From Gibbula magus (taxonomy: Eukaryota; Mollusca; Gastropoda; Trochida; Trochidae): a stretch of 64,000 nt of DNA. The translations under genes were made by a program, and so were the position numbers. The DNA is taken from contig OW388296.1 of NCBI GenBank assembly GCA_936450465.1, positions 32,681,875 through 32,745,874 of the forward strand. Reading direction: 5' to 3'. The notes beneath the pieces were generated by a model. That model was given only the letters and a program-made list of their open reading frames with translations. It had not been told where the DNA came from and made no database searches. Position 1 is the stretch's first letter; each line of letters starts with the position of its first letter. Shown one piece after another: positions 1 through 11,316 of the stretch.

Positions 1-140
1 CATTCGATAGAACACAAGGAAATGAACATCTCAGCCAAGTTTGGTCCTGAAATATGCAGTTTGAAGAAAGTTATTAGCCTCGCTGTCAAGTAATGTAGTT
101 TGTGGTCTTCTTTGACTTAGAATAATTGCCGTGTTTTTGG

Positions 141-151
141 GCCAAATTGGC
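141..151. other. Conserved dyad GCCAA-A-TTGGC (example)
   Basis: A perfect 5-bp inverted repeat around a single central base. It recurs at the same phase in nearly every monomer of the window. It is lost in monomers where the region reads ggggcaaaaagg (for example in 35042-35259) or ggggcaaattgg (for example in 20684-20901). Each half resembles a TTGGC half-site in everted orientation. Protein binding is not shown; the symmetry is what is seen. Confidence 0.8.
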
Positions 152-157
152 TATCCA

Positions 158-172
158 ACTCTCTGTAAGAGT
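158..172. other. Conserved inverted repeat ACTCT-n5-AGAGT (example)
   Basis: The 5-bp arms ACTCT and AGAGT flank a 5-base loop (CTGTA). The 216-bp monomers differ exactly here: CTCTCT becomes CTCT, so the loop shrinks to GTA while in most copies both arms survive. In 216-bp monomers of the first 7.4 kb the right arm is broken (agatt). The dyad could form a small hairpin, but that is inference. Confidence 0.75.
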
Positions 173-870
173 GAATATAGATTAAAAAGTAAGACAGATA
201 GAGGAAATCCGAAATAACCATTCGATAGAACACAAGGTTATGAACATCTCAGCCAAGTTTGGTCCTGAAATATGCAGTTTGAAGAAAGTTATTAACCTCG
301 CTGACAAGTAATGTAGTTTGTGGTCTTCTTTGACTTAGAATAATTTCCGTGTTTTTGGGCCAAATTGGCTATGCGACTCTCTGTAAGAGTGAATATAGAT
401 TAAAAAGTAAGACAGATAGAGGAAATCCGAAATAACCATTCGATAGAACACAAGGTTATGAACATCTCAGCCAAGTTTGGTCCTGAAATTTGCAGTTTGA
501 AGAAAGTTATTAGCCTCGCTGACAAGTAATGTAGTTTGTGGTCTTCTTTGACTTAGAATAATTTCCGTGTTTTTGGGCCAAATTGGCTATGCGACTCTGT
601 AAGATTGAATATAGATTAAAAAGTAAGACAGATAGAGGAAATCCGAAATAACCATTCGATAGAACACAAGGAAATGAACATCTCAGCCAAGTTTGGTCCT
701 GAAATATGCAGTTTGAAGAAAGTTATTAGCCTCGCTGTCAAGTAATGTAGTTTGTGGTCTTCTTTGACTTAGAATAATTTCCGTGTTTTTGGGCCAAATT
801 GGCTATGCGACTCTCTGTAAGAGTGAATATAGATTAAAAAGTAAGACAGATAGAGGAAATCCGAAATAAC

Positions 871-1740
871 CATTCGATAGAACACAAGGTTATGAACATC
901 TCAGCCAAGTTTGGTCCTGAAATATGCAGTTTGAAGAAAGTTATTAGCCTCGCTGACAAGTAATGTAGTTTGTGGTCTTCTTTGACTTAGAATAATTTCC
1001 GTGTTTTTCGGCCAAATTGGCTATGCGACTCTCTGTAAGAGTGAAAATAGATTAAAAAGTAAGACAGATAGAGGAAATCCGAAATAGCCATTCGATAGAA
1101 CACAAGGTTATGAACATCTCAGCAAAGTTTGGTCCTGAAATGTGCAGTTTGAAGAAAGTTATTAGCCTCGCTGTCAAGTAATGTAGTTTGTGGTCTTCTT
1201 TGACTTAGAATAATTTCCGTGTTTTTGGGCCAAATTGGCTATGCGACTCTCTGTAAGAGTGAATATAGATTAAAAAGTAAGACAGATAGAGGAAATCCGA
1301 TATAACCATTCGATAGAACACAAGGTTATGAACATCTCAGCCAAGTGTTGTCCTGAAATATGCAGTTTGAAGAAAGTTATTAGCCTCGCTGTCAAGTAAT
1401 GTAGTTTGGGCTCGTCTTTGACTTAGAATAATTTCCGTGTTTTTCGGCCAAATTGGCTCTGCGACTCTGTAAGATTGAATATAGATTAAAAAGTAAGACA
1501 GATAGAGGAAATCCGAAATAACCATTCGATAGAACACAAGGAAATGAACATCTCAGCCAAGTTTGGTCCTGAAATATGCAGTTTGAAGAAAGTTATTAGC
1601 CTCGCTGTCAAGTAATGTAGTTTGTGGTCTTCTTTGACTTAGAATAATTGCCGTGTTTTTGGGCCAAATTGGCTATCCAACTCTCTGTAAGAGTGAATAT
1701 AGATTAAAAAGTAAGACAGATAGAGGAAATCCGAAATAAC
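871..1740. repeat. 870-bp tetramer HOR, copy 1
   Basis: Four monomers a-b-c-d start at 871, 1089, 1307 and 1523. Type a has gacaagtaatg, tttttcggcc and gaaaatag. Type b begins after nnagcc and has cagcaaag. Type c begins after gatataac, has gtgttg and gggctcg, and is 216 bp. Type d has aaggaaatg. This copy shares tgtgcag in b and the gccgtg/tatccaact form of d with the next copy only, so these two are each other's closest relatives. Confidence 0.93.
1006..1022 (+). other. Weak CENP-B-box-like site (example)
   Basis: In monomers that read tttttcggcc, the 17 bases at monomer positions 136-152 fit the mammalian CENP-B box pattern nTTCGnnnnAnnCGGGn at TTCG and A and at two of the four CGGG positions (TGGC here). 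That is 7 of 9 fixed bases. The site overlaps the GCCAA/TTGGC dyad. Monomers with tttttgggcc lack it. The match is incomplete and the host is unknown, so this is only a candidate. Confidence 0.2.
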
Positions 1741-2610
1741 CATTCGATAGAACACAAGGTTATGAACATCTCAGCCAAGTTTGGTCCTGAAATATGCAGT
1801 TTGAAGAAAGTTATTAGCCTCGCTGACAAGTAATGTAGTTTGTGGTCTTCTTTGACTTAGAATAATTTCCGTGTTTTTCGGCCAAATTGGCTATGCGACT
1901 CTCTGTAAGAGTGAAAATAGATTAAAAAGTAAGACAGATAGAGGAAATCCGAAATAGCCATTCGATAGAACACAAGGTTATGAACATCTCAGCAAAGTTT
2001 GGTCCTGAAATGTGCAGTTTGAAGAAAGTTATTAGCCTCGCTGTCAAGTAATGTAGTTTGTGGTCTTCTTTGACTTAGAATAATTTCCGTGTTTTTGGGC
2101 CAAATTGGCTATGCGACTCTCTGTAAGAGTGAATATAGATTAAAAAGTAAGACAGATAGAGGAAATCCGATATAACCATTCGATAGAACACAAGGTTATG
2201 AACATCTCAGCCAAGTGTTGTCCTGAAATATGCAGTTTGAAGAAAGTTATTAGCCTCGCTGTCAAGTAATGTAGTTTGGGCTCGTCTTTGACTTAGAATA
2301 ATTTCCGTGTTTTTCGGCCAAATTGGCTCTGCGACTCTGTAAGATTGAATATAGATTAAAAAGTAAGACAGATAGAGGAAATCCGAAATAACCATTCGAT
2401 AGAACACAAGGAAATGAACATCTCAGCCAAGTTTGGTCCTGAAATATGCAGTTTGAAGAAAGTTATTAGCCTCGCTGTCAAGTAATGTAGTTTGTGGTCT
2501 TCTTTGACTTAGAATAATTGCCGTGTTTTTGGGCCAAATTGGCTATCCAACTCTCTGTAAGAGTGAATATAGATTAAAAAGTAAGACAGATAGAGGAAAT
2601 CCGAAATAAC
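1741..2610. repeat. 870-bp tetramer HOR, copy 2
   Basis: Monomers a-b-c-d start at 1741, 1959, 2177 and 2393. The copy is nearly or fully identical to 871-1740, including the private tgtgcag mark in b. Confidence 0.93.
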
Positions 2611-2828
2611 CATTCGATAGAACACAAGGTTATGAACATCTCAGCCAAGTTTGGTCCTGAAATATGCAGTTTGAAGAAAGTTATTAGCCTCGCTGACAAG
2701 TAATGTAGTTTGTGGTCTTCTTTGACTTAGAATAATTTCCGTGTTTTTGGGCCAAATTGGCTATGCGACTCTCTGTAAGAGTGAATATAGATTAAAAAGT
2801 AAGACAGATAGAGGAAATCCGAAATAAC
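2611..2828. repeat. Single extra monomer between HOR copies
   Basis: An inserted a-like monomer: gacaagtaatg is present, but it has tttttgggcc and gaatatag instead of the usual a marks. It resembles the monomer at 219-436. It stretches the period here from 870 to 1088 bp, as expected from unequal exchange out by one monomer. Confidence 0.88.
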
Positions 2829-3698
2829 CATTCGATAGAACACAAGGTTATGAACATCTCAGCCAAGTTTGGTCCTGAAATATGCAGTTTGAAGAAAGTT
2901 ATTAGCCTCGCTGACAAGTAATGTAGTTTGTGGTCTTCTTTGACTTAGAATAATTTCCGTGTTTTTCGGCCAAATTGGCTATGCGACTCTCTGTAAGAGT
3001 GAAAATAGATTAAAAAGTAAGACAGATAGAGGAAATCCGAAATAGCCATTCGATAGAACACAAGGTTATGAACATCTCAGCAAAGTTTGGTCCTGAAATA
3101 TGCAGTTTGAAGAAAGTTATTAGCCTCGCTGTCAAGTAATGTAGTTTGTGGTCTTCTTTGACTTAGAATAATTTCCGTGTTTTTGGGCCAAATTGGCTAT
3201 GCGACTCTCTGTAAGAGTGAATATAGATTAAAAAGTAAGACAGATAGAGGAAATCCGATATAACCATTCGATAGAACACAAGGTTATGAACATCTCAGCC
3301 AAGTGTTGTCCTGAAATATGCAGTTTGAAGAAAGTTATTAGCCTCGCTGTCAAGTAATGTAGTTTGGGCTCGTCTTTGACTTAGAATAATTTCCGTGTTT
3401 TTCGGCCAAATTGGCTCTGCGACTCTGTAAGATTGAATATAGATTAAAAAGTAAGACAGATAGAGGAAATCCGAAATAACCATTCGATAGAACACAAGGA
3501 AATGAACATCTCAGCCAAGTTTGGTCCTGAAATATGCAGTTTGAAGAAAGTTATTAGCCTCGCTGTCAAGTAATGTAGTTTGTGGTCTTCTTTGACTTAG
3601 AATAATTTCCGTGTTTTTGGGCCAAATTGGCTATGCGACTCTCTGTAAGAGTGAATATAGATTAAAAAGTAAGACAGATAGAGGAAATCCGAAATAAC
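2829..3698. repeat. 870-bp tetramer HOR, copy 3
   Basis: Monomers a-b-c-d start at 2829, 3047, 3265 and 3481. From here b carries tatgcag and d carries ttccgtg with tatgcgact. Those forms are shared by the later copies but not by copies 1 and 2. Confidence 0.93.
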
Positions 3699-4568
3699 CA
3701 TTCGATAGAACACAAGGTTATGAACATCTCAGCCAAGTTTGGTCCTGAAATATGCAGTTTGAAGAAAGTTATTAGCCTCGCTGACAAGTAATGTAGTTTG
3801 TGGTCTTCTTTGACTTAGAATAATTTCCGTGTTTTTCGGCCAAATTGGCTATGCGACTCTCTGTAAGAGTGAAAATAGATTAAAAAGTAAGACAGATAGA
3901 GGAAATCCGAAATAGCCATTCGATAGAACACAAGGTTATGAACATCTCAGCAAAGTTTGGTCCTGAAATATGCAGTTTGAAGAAAGTTATTAGCCTCGCT
4001 GTCAAGTAATGTAGTTTGTGGTCTTCTTTGACTTAGAATAATTTCCGTGTTTTTGGGCCAAATTGGCTATGCGACTCTCTGTAAGAGTGAATATAGATTA
4101 AAAAGTAAGACAGATAGAGGAAATCCGATATAACCATTCGATAGAACACAAGGTTATGAACATCTCAGCCAAGTGTTGTCCTGAAATATGCAGTTTGAAG
4201 AAAGTTATTAGCCTCGCTGTCAAGTAATGTAGTTTGGGCTCGTCTTTGACTTAGAATAATTTCCGTGTTTTTCGGCCAAATTGGCTCTGCGACTCTGTAA
4301 GATTGAATATAGATTAAAAAGTAAGACAGATAGAGGAAATCCGAAATAACCATTCGATAGAACACAAGGAAATGAACATCTCAGCCAAGTTTGGTCCTGA
4401 AATATGCAGTTTGAAGAAAGTTATTAGCCTCGCTGTCAAGTAATGTAGTTTGTGGTCTTCTTTGACTTAGAATAATTTCCGTGTTTTTGGGCCAAATTGG
4501 CTATGCGACTCTCTGTAAGAGTGAATATAGATTAAAAAGTAAGACAGATAGAGGAAATCCGAAATAAC
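3699..4568. repeat. 870-bp tetramer HOR, copy 4
   Basis: Monomers a-b-c-d start at 3699, 3917, 4135 and 4351. No difference from copy 3 was noticed by eye. Confidence 0.93.
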
Positions 4569-5438
4569 CATTCGATAGAACACAAGGTTATGAACATCTC
4601 AGCCAAGTTTGGTCCTGAAATATGCAGTTTGAAGAAAGTTATTAGCCTCGCTGACAAGTAATGTAGTTTGTGGTCTTCTTTGACTTAGAATAATTTCCGT
4701 GTTTTTCGGCCAAATTGGCTATGCGACTCTCTGTAAGAGTGAAAATAGATTAAAAAGTAAGACAGATAGAGGAAATCCGAAATAGCCATTCGATAGAACA
4801 CAAGGTTATGAACATCTCAGCAAAGTTTGGTCCTGAAATATGCAGTTTGAAGAAAGTTATTAGCCTCGCTGTCAAGTAATGTAGTTTGTGGTCTTCTTTG
4901 ACTTAGAATAATTTCCGTGTTTTTGGGCCAAATTGGCTATGCGACTCTCTGTAAGAGTGAATATAGATTAAAAAGTAAGACAGATAGAGGAAATCCGATA
5001 TAACCATTCGATAGAACACAAGGTTATGAACATCTCAGCCAAGTGTTGTCCTGAAATATGCAGTTTGAAGAAAGTTATTAGCCTCGCTGTCAAGTAATGT
5101 AGTTTGGGCTCGTCTTTGACTTAGAATAATTTCCGTGTTTTTCGGCCAAATTGGCTCTGCGACTCTGTAAGATTGAATATAGATTAAAAAGTAAGACAGA
5201 TAGAGGAAATCCGAAATAACCATTCGATAGAACACAAGGAAATGAACATCTCAGCCAAGTTTGGTCCTGAAATATGCAGTTTGAAGAAAGTTATTAGCCT
5301 CGCTGTCAAGTAATGTAGTTTGTGGTCTTCTTTGACTTAGAATAATTTCCGTGTTTTTGGGCCAAATTGGCTATGCGACTCTCTGTAAGAGTGAATATAG
5401 ATTAAAAAGTAAGACAGATAGAGGAAATCCGAAATAAC
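4569..5438. repeat. 870-bp tetramer HOR, copy 5
   Basis: Monomers a-b-c-d start at 4569, 4787, 5005 and 5221. It matches copies 3 and 4 at every diagnostic position checked. Confidence 0.93.
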
Positions 5439-6526
5439 CATTCGATAGAACACAAGGTTATGAACATCTCAGCCAAGTTTGGTCCTGAAATATGCAGTTT
5501 GAAGAAAGTTATTAGCCTCGCTGACAAGTAATGTAGTTTGTGGTCTTCTTTGACTTAGAATAATTTCCGTGTTTTTCGGCCAAATTGGCTATGCGACTCT
5601 CTGTAAGAGTGAAAATAGATTAAAAAGTAAGACAGATAGAGGAAATCCGAAATAGCCATTCGATAGAACACAAGGTTATGAACATCTCAGCAAAGTTTGG
5701 TCCTGAAATATGCAGTTTGAAGAAAGTTATTAGCCTCGCTGTCAAGTAATGTAGTTTGTGGTCTTCTTTGACTTAGAATAATTTCCGTGTTTTTGGGCCA
5801 AATTGGCTATGCGACTCTCTGTAAGAGTGAATATAGATTAAAAAGTAAGACAGATAGAGGAAATCCGAAATAGCCATTCGATAGAACACAAGGTTATGAA
5901 CATCTCAGCAAAGTTTGGTCCTGAAATATGCAGTTTGAAGAAAGTTATTAGCCTCGCTGTCAAGTAATGTAGTTTGTGGTCTTCTTTGACTTAGAATAAT
6001 TTCCGTGTTTTTGGGCCAAATTGGCTATGCGACTCTCTGTAAGAGTGAATATAGATTAAAAAGTAAGACAGATAGAGGAAATCCGATATAACCATTCGAT
6101 AGAACACAAGGTTATGAACATCTCAGCCAAGTGTTGTCCTGAAATATGCAGTTTGAAGAAAGTTATTAGCCTCGCTGTCAAGTAATGTAGTTTGGGCTCG
6201 TCTTTGACTTAGAATAATTTCCGTGTTTTTCGGCCAAATTGGCTCTGCGACTCTGTAAGATTGAATATAGATTAAAAAGTAAGACAGATAGAGGAAATCC
6301 GAAATAACCATTCGATAGAACACAAGGAAATGAACATCTCAGCCAAGTTTGGTCCTGAAATATGCAGTTTGAAGAAAGTTATTAGCCTCGCTGTCAAGTA
6401 ATGTAGTTTGTGGTCTTCTTTGACTTAGAATAATTTCCGTGTTTTTGGGCCAAATTGGCTATGCGACTCTCTGTAAGAGTGAATATAGATTAAAAAGTAA
6501 GACAGATAGAGGAAATCCGAAATAAC
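5439..6526. repeat. 1088-bp HOR copy 6 with duplicated b monomer
   Basis: Order a-b-b-c-d, with starts 5439, 5657, 5875, 6093 and 6309. The b monomer occurs twice in a row, which lengthens the unit by one monomer. This event is separate from the extra a-like monomer at 2611. Confidence 0.92.
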
Positions 6527-7396
6527 CATTCGATAGAACACAAGGTTATGAACATCTCAGCCAAGTTTGGTCCTGAAATATGCAGTTTGAAGAAAGTTAT
6601 TAGCCTCGCTGACAAGTAATGTAGTTTGTGGTCTTCTTTGACTTAGAATAATTTCCGTGTTTTTCGGCCAAATTGGCTATGCGACTCTCTGTAAGAGTGA
6701 AAATAGATTAAAAAGTAAGACAGATAGAGGAAATCCGAAATAGCCATTCGATAGAACACAAGGTTATGAACATCTCAGCAAAGTTTGGTCCTGAAATATG
6801 CAGTTTGAAGAAAGTTATTAGCCTCGCTGTCAAGTAATGTAGTTTGTGGTCTTCTTTGACTTAGAATAATTTCCGTGTTTTTGGGCCAAATTGGCTATGC
6901 GACTCTCTGTAAGAGTGAATATAGATTAAAAAGTAAGACAGATAGAGGAAATCCGATATAACCATTCGATAGAACACAAGGTTATGAACATCTCAGCCAA
7001 GTGTTGTCCTGAAATATGCAGTTTGAAGAAAGTTATTAGCCTCGCTGTCAAGTAATGTAGTTTGGGCTCGTCTTTGACTTAGAATAATTTCCGTGTTTTT
7101 CGGCCAAATTGGCTCTGCGACTCTGTAAGATTGAATATAGATTAAAAAGTAAGACAGATAGAGGAAATCCGAAATAACCATTCGATAGAACACAAGGAAA
7201 TGAACATCTCAGCCAAGTTTGGTCCTGAAATATGCAGTTTGAAGAAAGTTATTAGCCTCGCTGTCAAGTAATGTAGTTTGTGGTCTTCTTTGACTTAGAA
7301 TAATTTCCGTGTTTTTGGGCCAAACTGGCTATGCGACTCTCTGTAAAAGTGAATATAGATTAAAAAGTAGGACAGATAGAGGAAATCCGAAATAAC
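6527..7396. repeat. 870-bp tetramer HOR, copy 7 (last regular copy)
   Basis: Monomers a-b-c-d start at 6527, 6745, 6963 and 7179. The final d monomer already carries variants not seen in earlier d copies (ccaaactgg, taaaagtg, gtaggacag). They mark the transition into the irregular zone on the right. Confidence 0.9.
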
Positions 7397-10300
7397 CATT
7401 CGATAGAACGCACGGTAATGAACATCTCAGCCAAGTTTGGTCCTGAAATATTCAGTTTGAAGAAAGTTATTAGCCTCGCTGTCAAGTAATGTAGTTTGTG
7501 GTTTTCTTTGACCTAGAATAATTTCCGTGTTTTTGGGCCAAATTGGCTATGCGACTCTCTGTAAGAGTGAATATAGATTAAAAAGTAAGACAGATAGAGG
7601 AAATCCGAAATAACCATTCGATAGAACGCAAGGTAATGAACATCTCAGCCAAGTTTGGTCCTGAAATATGCAGTTTGAAGAAAGTTATTAGCCTCGCTGT
7701 CAAGTAATGTAGTTTGTGGTCTTCTTTGACTTAGAATAATTTCCGTGTTTTTGGGCCAAACTGGCTATCCAACTCTCTGTAAGAGTGAATATAGATTAAA
7801 AAGTAAGACAGATAGAGGAAATCCGAAATAACCATTCGATAGAACACAAGGTTATGAACATCTCAGCCAAGTTTGGTCCTGAAATATGCAGTTTGAAGAA
7901 AGTTATTAGCCTCGCTGACAAGTAATGTAGTTTGTGGTCTTCTTTGACTTAGAATAATTTCCGTGTTTTTCGGCCAAATTGGCTATGCGACTCTCTGTAA
8001 GAGTGAAAATAGATTAAAAAGTAAGACAGATAGAGGAAATCCGAAATAACCATTCGATAGAACACAAGGTTATGAACATCTCAGCCAAGTTTGGTCCTGA
8101 AATATGCAGTTTGAAGAAAGTTATTAGCCTCGCTGTCAAGTAATGTAGTTTGTGGTCTTCTTTGACTTAGAATAATTGCCGTGTTTTTGGGCCAAATTGG
8201 CTATCCAACTCTCTGTAAGAGTGAATATAGATTAAAAAGTAAGACAGATAGAGGAAATCCGAAATAACCATTCGATAGAACACAAGGTTATGAACATCTC
8301 AGCCAAGTTTGGTCCTGAAATATGCAGTTTGAAGAAAGTTATTAGCCTCGCTGACAAGTAATGTAGTTTGTGGTCTTCTTTGACTTAGAATAATTTCCGT
8401 GTTTTTCGGCCAAATTGGCTATGCGACTCTCTGTAAGAGTGGTAATAGATTAAAAAGTAAGACAGATAGAGGAAATCCGAAATAGCCATTCGATAGAACA
8501 CAAGGTTATGAACATCTCAGCAAAGTTTGGTCCTGAAATATGCAGTTTGAAGAAAGTTATTAGCCTCGCTGTCAAGTAATGTAGTTTGTGGTTTTCTTTG
8601 ACTTAGAATAATTTCTGTGTTTTTGGGCCAAATTGGCTATGCGACTCTCTGTAAGAGTGAATATACATTAAAAAGTAAGACAGATAGAGGAAATCCGAAA
8701 TAACCATTCGATAGAACACAAGGTTATGAACATCTCAGCCAAGTGTTGTCCTGAAATATGCAGTTTGAAGAAAGTTATTAGCCTCGCTGTCAAGTAATGT
8801 AGTTTGGGCTCGTCTTTGACTTAGAATAATTTCCGTGTTTTTCGGCCAAATTGGCTATGCGACTCTCTGTAAGAGTGAATATAGATTAAAAAGTAAGACA
8901 GATAGAGGGAATCCGACATAGCCATTCGATAGAACACAAGGTTATGAACATCTCAGCAAAGTTTGGTCCTGAAATATGCAGTTTGAAGAAAGTTATTAGC
9001 CACGCTGTCAAGTAATGTAGTTTGTGGTCTTCTTTGACTTAGAATAATTTCCGTGTTTTTGGGCCAAATTGGCTATGCGACTCTCTGTAAGAGTGAATAT
9101 AGATTAAAAAGTAAGACAGATAGAGGAAATCCGAAATAACCATTCGATAGAACACAAGGTTATGAACATCTCAGCCAAGTGTTGTCCTGAAATATGCAGT
9201 TTGAAGAAAGTTATTAGCCTCGCTGTCAAGTAATGTAGTTTGGGCTCGTCTTTGACTTAGAATAATTTCCGTGTTTTTCGGCCAAATTGGCTATGCGACT
9301 CTCTGTAAGAGTGAATATAGATTAAAAAGTAAGACAGATAGAGGGAATCCGACATAGCCATTCGATAGAACACAAGGTTATGAACATCTCAGCAAATTTT
9401 GGTCCTGAAATATGCAGTTTGAAGAAAGTTATTAGCCTCGCTGTCAAGTAATGTAGTTTGTGGTCTTCTTTGACTTAGAATAATTTCTGTGTTTTTGGGC
9501 CAAATTGGCTATGCGACTCTCTGTAAGAGTGAATATAGATTAAAAAGTAAGACAGATAGAGGAAATCCGAAATAACCATTCGATAGAACACAAGGTTATG
9601 AACATCTCAGCCAAGTGTTGTCCTGAAATATGCAGTTTGAAGAAAGTTATTAGCCTCGCTGTCAAGTGATGTAGTTTGGGCTCGTCTTTGACTTAGAATA
9701 ATTTCCGTGTTTTTCGGCCAAATTGGCTCTGCGACTCTGTAAGAGTGAATATAGATTAAAAAGTAAGACAGATAGAGGAAATCCGAAATAACCATTCGAT
9801 AGAACACAAGGTTATGAACATCTTAGCCAAGTTTGATCCTGAAATATGCAGTTTGAAGAAAGTTATTAGCCTCGCTGTCAAGTAATGTAGTTTGTGGTTT
9901 TCTTTGACCTAGAATAATTTCCGTGTTTTTGGGCCAAATTGGCTATGCGACTCTCTGTAAGAGTGAATATAGATTAAAAAGTAAGACAGATAGAGGAAAT
10001 CCGAAATAATCATTCGATAAAACACAAGGTTATGAACATCTCAGCAAAGTTTGGTCCTGAATTATGCAGTTTGAAGAAAGTTATTAGCCTCGCTGTCAAG
10101 TAATGTAGTTTGTGGTCTACTTTGACTTAGAATAATTTCCGTGTTTTTGGGCCAAATTGGCTATGCGACTCTCTGTAAAAGAGAAGATAGATTAAAAAGT
10201 AAGACAGATAGAGGAAATCCGAAATAACCATTCGATAGAACGCAAGGTAATGAACATCTCAGCCAAGTTTGGTCCTGAAATATGCAGTTTGAAGAAAGTT

Positions 10301-11316
10301 ATTAGCCTCGCTCTCAAGTAATGTAGTTTGTGGTCTTCTTTGACTTAGAATAATTTCCGTGTTTTGGGGCCAAATTGGCTATGCGACTCTCTGTAAGGGT
10401 GAATATAGATTAAAAAGTAAGACAGATAGAGGGAATCCGAAATAACCATTCGATAGAACACAAGGTTATGAACATCTCAGCAAAGTTTGGTCCTGAAATA
10501 TGCAGTTTGAAGAAAGTTATTAGCCTCTCTGTCAAGTAATGTAGTTTGTGGTCTTCTTTGACTGAGAATAATTTCCGTGTTTTTCGGCCAAATTGGCTCT
10601 GCGACTCTGTAAGAGTGAATATAGATTAAAAAGTAAGACAGCTAGAGGAAATCCGAAAGAACCATTCGATAGAACACAAGGTTATGAACATCTTAGCCAA
10701 GTTTGATCCTGAAATATGCAGTTTGAAGAAAGTTATTAGCCTCGCTGTCAAGTAGTGTAGTTTGTGGTTTTCTTTGACCGAGAATAATTTCCGTGTTTTT
10801 GGGCCAAATTGGCTATGCGACTCTCTGTAAGAGTGAATATAGATTAAAAAGTAAGACAGATAGAGGAAATCCGAAATAACCATTCGATAGAACACAAGGT
10901 AATGAACATCTCAGCCAAGTTTGGTCCTGAAATATGCAGTTTGAAGAAAGTTATTAGCCTCGCTGTCAAGTAATGTAGTTTGTGGTCTTCTTTGACTTAG
11001 AATAATTTCCGTGTTTTGGGGCCAAATCGGCTATGCGACTCTCTGTAAGAGTGAATATAGATTAAAAAGTAAGACAGATAGAGGGAATCCGAAATAACCA
11101 TTCGATAGAACACAAGGTTATGAACATCTCAGCAAAGTTTGGTCCTGAAATATGCAGTTTGAAGAAAGTTATTAGCCTCGCTGTCAAGTAATGTAGTTTG
11201 TGGTCTTCTTTGACTTAGAATAATTTCCGCGTTTTTGGGCCAAATTGGCTATGCGACTCTCTGTAAGAGTGAATATAGATTAAAAAGTAAGACAGATAGA
11301 GGGAATCCGAAATAGC
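7397..11316. repeat. Irregular satellite zone without a stable HOR
   Basis: Eighteen monomers, with 216-bp copies at 9577 and 10447. Many single-copy variants occur, such as cgcacggt near 7408, gtggtaatag near 8440, and cacgctg in the monomer at 8923. A two-monomer alternation, gtgttg/gggctcg with cagcaaa, runs from 8487 to 9792. Types resembling the later B monomer (tttgatcc) appear at 9793 and 10663. No gene-like or unique sequence is present. Confidence 0.85.

Larger units (their letters stand above)
1..218. repeat. Representative 218-bp monomer
   Basis: This monomer gives the common internal landmarks. The phase motif cattcgatag is at 1-10 and a CCAA/TTGG dyad at 35-44. A T5 run lies at 134-138, the dyad GCCAAATTGGC at 141-151, the inverted repeat ACTCT/AGAGT at 158-172, and an A5 run at 184-188. 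The monomer contains few CpGs. It carries the variants gccgtg and tatccaact, which also mark the monomers at 1523 and 2393; the copy at 1523-1740 looks identical to it. It has no open frame of coding character. Confidence 0.95.
1..870. repeat. Variant four-monomer unit at the window's left end
   Basis: Monomers start at 1, 219, 437 and 653. The third is 216 bp, giving 870 bp in all. It has the length of the higher-order unit that follows, but its composition differs. The monomer at 437 has the short loop yet lacks the gtgttg and gggctcg marks of the regular third-position monomer. It may be the remnant of an older or recombined unit. Confidence 0.8.

Noticed and set aside
2..18. CENP-B box at the monomer start (attcgatagaacacaag)
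   Set aside because: TTCG and the central A fit, but the CGGG half is absent in all monomer variants seen (acaa, gcaa or acac), so only 5 of 9 fixed bases match.
178..200. A promoter reading the tatagattaaaaagtaag stretch as a TATA box
   Set aside because: TATA-like A+T-rich words are expected by chance in a 37% G+C repeat, and no initiator, gene or transcript evidence is associated.
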